A model generated the notes under the pieces. It saw nothing but the letters and a program-made list of their open reading frames with translations. It had not been told where the DNA came from and did not search any database. Both the position numbers and the translations under genes were made by a program. Source: Candidatus Dormiibacterota bacterium (GTDB lineage Bacteria > Vulcanimicrobiota > Vulcanimicrobiia > Vulcanimicrobiales > Vulcanimicrobiaceae). Taken from it: a stretch of DNA of 64,000 nucleotides. The DNA lies in contig DATKQG010000053.1 in assembly GCA_035532835.1 (NCBI GenBank), forward strand, positions 1 through 64,000, written 5' to 3'. Below, one piece after another: positions 62,426-64,000 of this stretch; position 1 is the stretch's first letter, and each line of letters starts with the position of its first letter.

Positions 62426-63222
62426 TCGAGCCGGGGACGCTCGGCATCATCGGCGTCGGGTCGATCGGCGGTTCGATTGCATTAGCCGCGCAACGGCGCG
62501 GCTGGTCGACGATCGGGTACGATCGCGACCCGCTCGCGAGCGATTGCGCCGGGCCCCAAGACGTGTACGACCGAGCGGATGTTCTGGTGATCGCTACTCA
62601 CCTCGAATCCAGCCTGCAGTTGTTGCGGGAACTCGCCGTAACGCCACCCGCGCGCGCCCGCTTGATCCTCGACGTTGCCTCGGTAAAAGTCCCCATCCTC
62701 GATGCGGCAGCGGGGCTGTCGCATTTTGTCGCCTCCCATCCGATGGCCGGAACGGAGCGTAGCGGACGTGCCGCCGCGAGCGCCGAGCTCTTCGACGGAC
62801 GCATGTGGGCATACGTCCCGGGCCGCGACGGTGCGTTGAACGAACGCGCTCGCACCTTTATCGAGCAGTTGGGCGCGCGCCCGTTTGCCGTCGATCCGTA
62901 CGTGCACGACCGAGTGGTCGCCCTCACCTCGCACGTGCCGCAAGTGGTGGCGAGCGCGGTTGCCGCGCACGTACGCGAACTTGCGCAGAGCGCGGGCGAG
63001 GGAGTCGTCGACGCGCTCTGCGGCCCAGCGGCACGCGAATTGCTGCGGCTAAGCCGCTCCGGCGCGGACATGTGGCGCGATATTCTACATGCCAACGCCG
63101 CAGAGGTCGCGCCACAGCTGCGAGCCATCGCCGAGGAACTGCTCGCGATCGTTCGCGCGCTTGAAGACGGCGATGACGGCGCGATCGAACGCGTCTTTTC
63201 GCGCGGTAATCCCAGGCGATGA
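62422..63222 (+). CDS. tyrA: Prephenate dehydrogenase
   Basis: A 266-residue NAD(P)-dependent enzyme for the first committed step to tyrosine (prephenate to 4-hydroxyphenylpyruvate, or arogenate to tyrosine). GIIGVGSIGGSIALAAQRRG is the cofactor site, LDVASVKVPIL holds the usual S-V-K, SHPMAGTERSG is the family signature with the catalytic His, and VVALTSHVPQVVASAV has the second conserved His. It lacks any ACT domain, so feedback must act elsewhere. The ATG at 62422 is in ATGA overlap with aroH; the frame is open upstream only as a shadow of aroH. Confidence 0.93.
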   Translation: MIEPGTLGIIGVGSIGGSIALAAQRRGWSTIGYDRDPLASDCAGPQDVYDRADVLVIATHLESSLQLLRELAVTPPARARLILDVASVKVPILDAAAGLSHFVASHPMAGTERSGRAAASAELFDGRMWAYVPGRDGALNERARTFIEQLGARPFAVDPYVHDRVVALTSHVPQVVASAVAAHVRELAQSAGEGVVDALCGPAARELLRLSRSGADMWRDILHANAAEVAPQLRAIAEELLAIVRALEDGDDGAIERVFSRGNPRR

Positions 63223-64000
63223 AACTCACGGCCGGATTTCAAGGCGAAGCCGGGGCGTTTAGCGAGGAGGCGGCGCGGCAGCTGCTTGGGGATGTCGAGA
63301 CGCGCGGTTACGAGAGTTTCGACGAGTTGCTCGCGGCGGTCGATCGCAAGGAGGTCGAGCTGGGTCTCTTGCCTTGCGAGAACAGCATTCACGGCGCGAT
63401 CGCTCGCTCGTACGATCTCTTGCTGGCCTATCCGCGCGTGCGCATCGTGGATGAGACGACGCACCAAATCGTGCAGTCGCTGATTGGAACGCACGATGCG
63501 ACGCTCGAGGGAATCACATCGATTCGCTCCCATCCCGTGGCGATCGAACAGTGCCGGGGATTTCTTGCAAAGCATCCGCACGTGGAAATTCGAGCGGCCA
63601 CCGATACGGCCGGTTCCGTGAGGGAAATCGCGAGGTTGGGCGACCCGACGCAGGCGGCGATCGGCCCGGCGGCAAGCGCCGCGCGGTACGGAGGGCGGAT
63701 TCTCGTGGATTCGGTTGCGGACGAAGCTGAAAATTACACGCGATTCTTCGTTATCCAGCGAGACGGGCCGGCGCGGCGCAGCCTGGGACGGACCTGCGTC
63801 GCAACCGTGCTCGTACACCGGCCGGGCAGCCTGCACCGGGCGTTAGGAGAGATCGAGAGCCGGGGCTTCAACCTTCGTTCGCTCATCACGCGCCCGCGGC
63901 GCGGTAACCCGTTCGAATACGTGTTTTACCTGGAATTCGATTGCCCGTCCTACGAGGAGGCTCGCGAACTCGCCGCGCGGCTAGCCCCGAAATCGCAGAT
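63219..64000 (+). CDS. pheA: Prephenate dehydratase with ACT domain (3-prime end cut by window)
   Basis: At least 260 residues are visible and the frame runs off the end of the window without a stop. The dehydratase domain has FQGEAGAFSEEAA, LPCENSIHGAI, the DTAGSVREIA region and an intact catalytic NYTRF (about 176-180). The ACT domain begins near 196 (VLVHRPGSLHRALGEIESRGFNL) with I-T-R-P in place of E-S-R-P. It converts prephenate to phenylpyruvate for phenylalanine. The ATG overlaps the dehydrogenase stop (ATGA). It is the second dehydratase domain of the operon and, unlike the first, keeps the canonical catalytic Thr. Confidence 0.93.
   Translation, partial: MKLTAGFQGEAGAFSEEAARQLLGDVETRGYESFDELLAAVDRKEVELGLLPCENSIHGAIARSYDLLLAYPRVRIVDETTHQIVQSLIGTHDATLEGITSIRSHPVAIEQCRGFLAKHPHVEIRAATDTAGSVREIARLGDPTQAAIGPAASAARYGGRILVDSVADEAENYTRFFVIQRDGPARRSLGRTCVATVLVHRPGSLHRALGEIESRGFNLRSLITRPRRGNPFEYVFYLEFDCPSYEEARELAARLAPKSQ

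Overview
This is a GC-rich, gene-dense 64 kb stretch of a bacterial chromosome. The organism is a diderm: there are two TonB-dependent outer-membrane receptors, lipoproteins and a prepilin-like protein. Many genes have weak or no Shine-Dalgarno sequence, several start with GTG or TTG, and some appear to be read from leaderless mRNAs. Large MalT/BTAD-type ATPase regulators, carboxypeptidase-like TonB receptors and an rpoB/rpoC pair that is not adjacent point to a little-studied phylum. Candidatus Eremiobacterota (WPS-2) is my best guess from gene style alone; a phylogeny of RpoB/RpoC would settle it. No rRNA, tRNA, CRISPR array or intact insertion sequence was seen.

Layout. 0-6.5 kb: GNAT acetyltransferase, DHA2 drug exporter, MECR-like enoyl reductase, a small membrane protein and a secreted Asp-box (BNR) repeat protein. 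6.6-22.9 kb: rpoB (with basic N-terminal and acidic C-terminal tails) and rpoC, separated by 8.5 kb of unrelated genes: GNAT, MASE1-GGDEF-EAL, a two-gene envelope pair, a TonB receptor, a 3-hydroxyisobutyrate-dehydrogenase-like enzyme with an alpha/beta hydrolase, and a dinucleotide-binding protein. rpoB ends in a strong terminator and rpoC has its own near-consensus promoter. 22.9-34.5 kb: a regulatory island with a LuxR protein, a BTAD-type and a MalT-type giant regulator, an HD-GYP protein, an OmpR/histidine kinase pair, and two unknown genes that share an unusual operator/promoter element. 34.5-42.2 kb: a TonB receptor with an extra duplicated C-terminal domain, a Tag-like DNA glycosylase, an M20 amidohydrolase, a Mpo1/DUF962 protein, a zinc-ribbon protein, a 180-bp palindromic element, and a DUF3311/SSS symporter pair.

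42.3-54.7 kb: a probable aerobic CoA-thioester pathway for 2-aminobenzoate (anthranilate) or a related aromatic acid. It has a CoA ligase, a two-domain flavin monooxygenase/old-yellow-enzyme reductase, an SDR, an enoyl-CoA hydratase, an acyl-CoA dehydrogenase and a RidA-type deaminase, plus a second DUF3311/SSS pair. The set is interrupted by a glycosyltransferase, a membrane protein and a lipoprotein. 54.7-60 kb: an EamA exporter, an alpha/beta hydrolase, two pilin-like proteins, an acyltransferase and an apparently autoregulated membrane-protein/YtrA-type GntR operon.

60.1-64 kb: an aromatic amino acid operon, cut by the window edge. It has a prephenate dehydratase-ACT-DAHP synthase fusion, an AroH chorismate mutase, prephenate dehydrogenase and a second prephenate dehydratase. 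All junctions inside it are 4-base ATGA overlaps. It is preceded by a 25-codon leader peptide rich in Tyr/Phe codons, a competing antiterminator pairing and a GC-rich hairpin: a textbook-like attenuator, probably with a leaderless leader-peptide mRNA.
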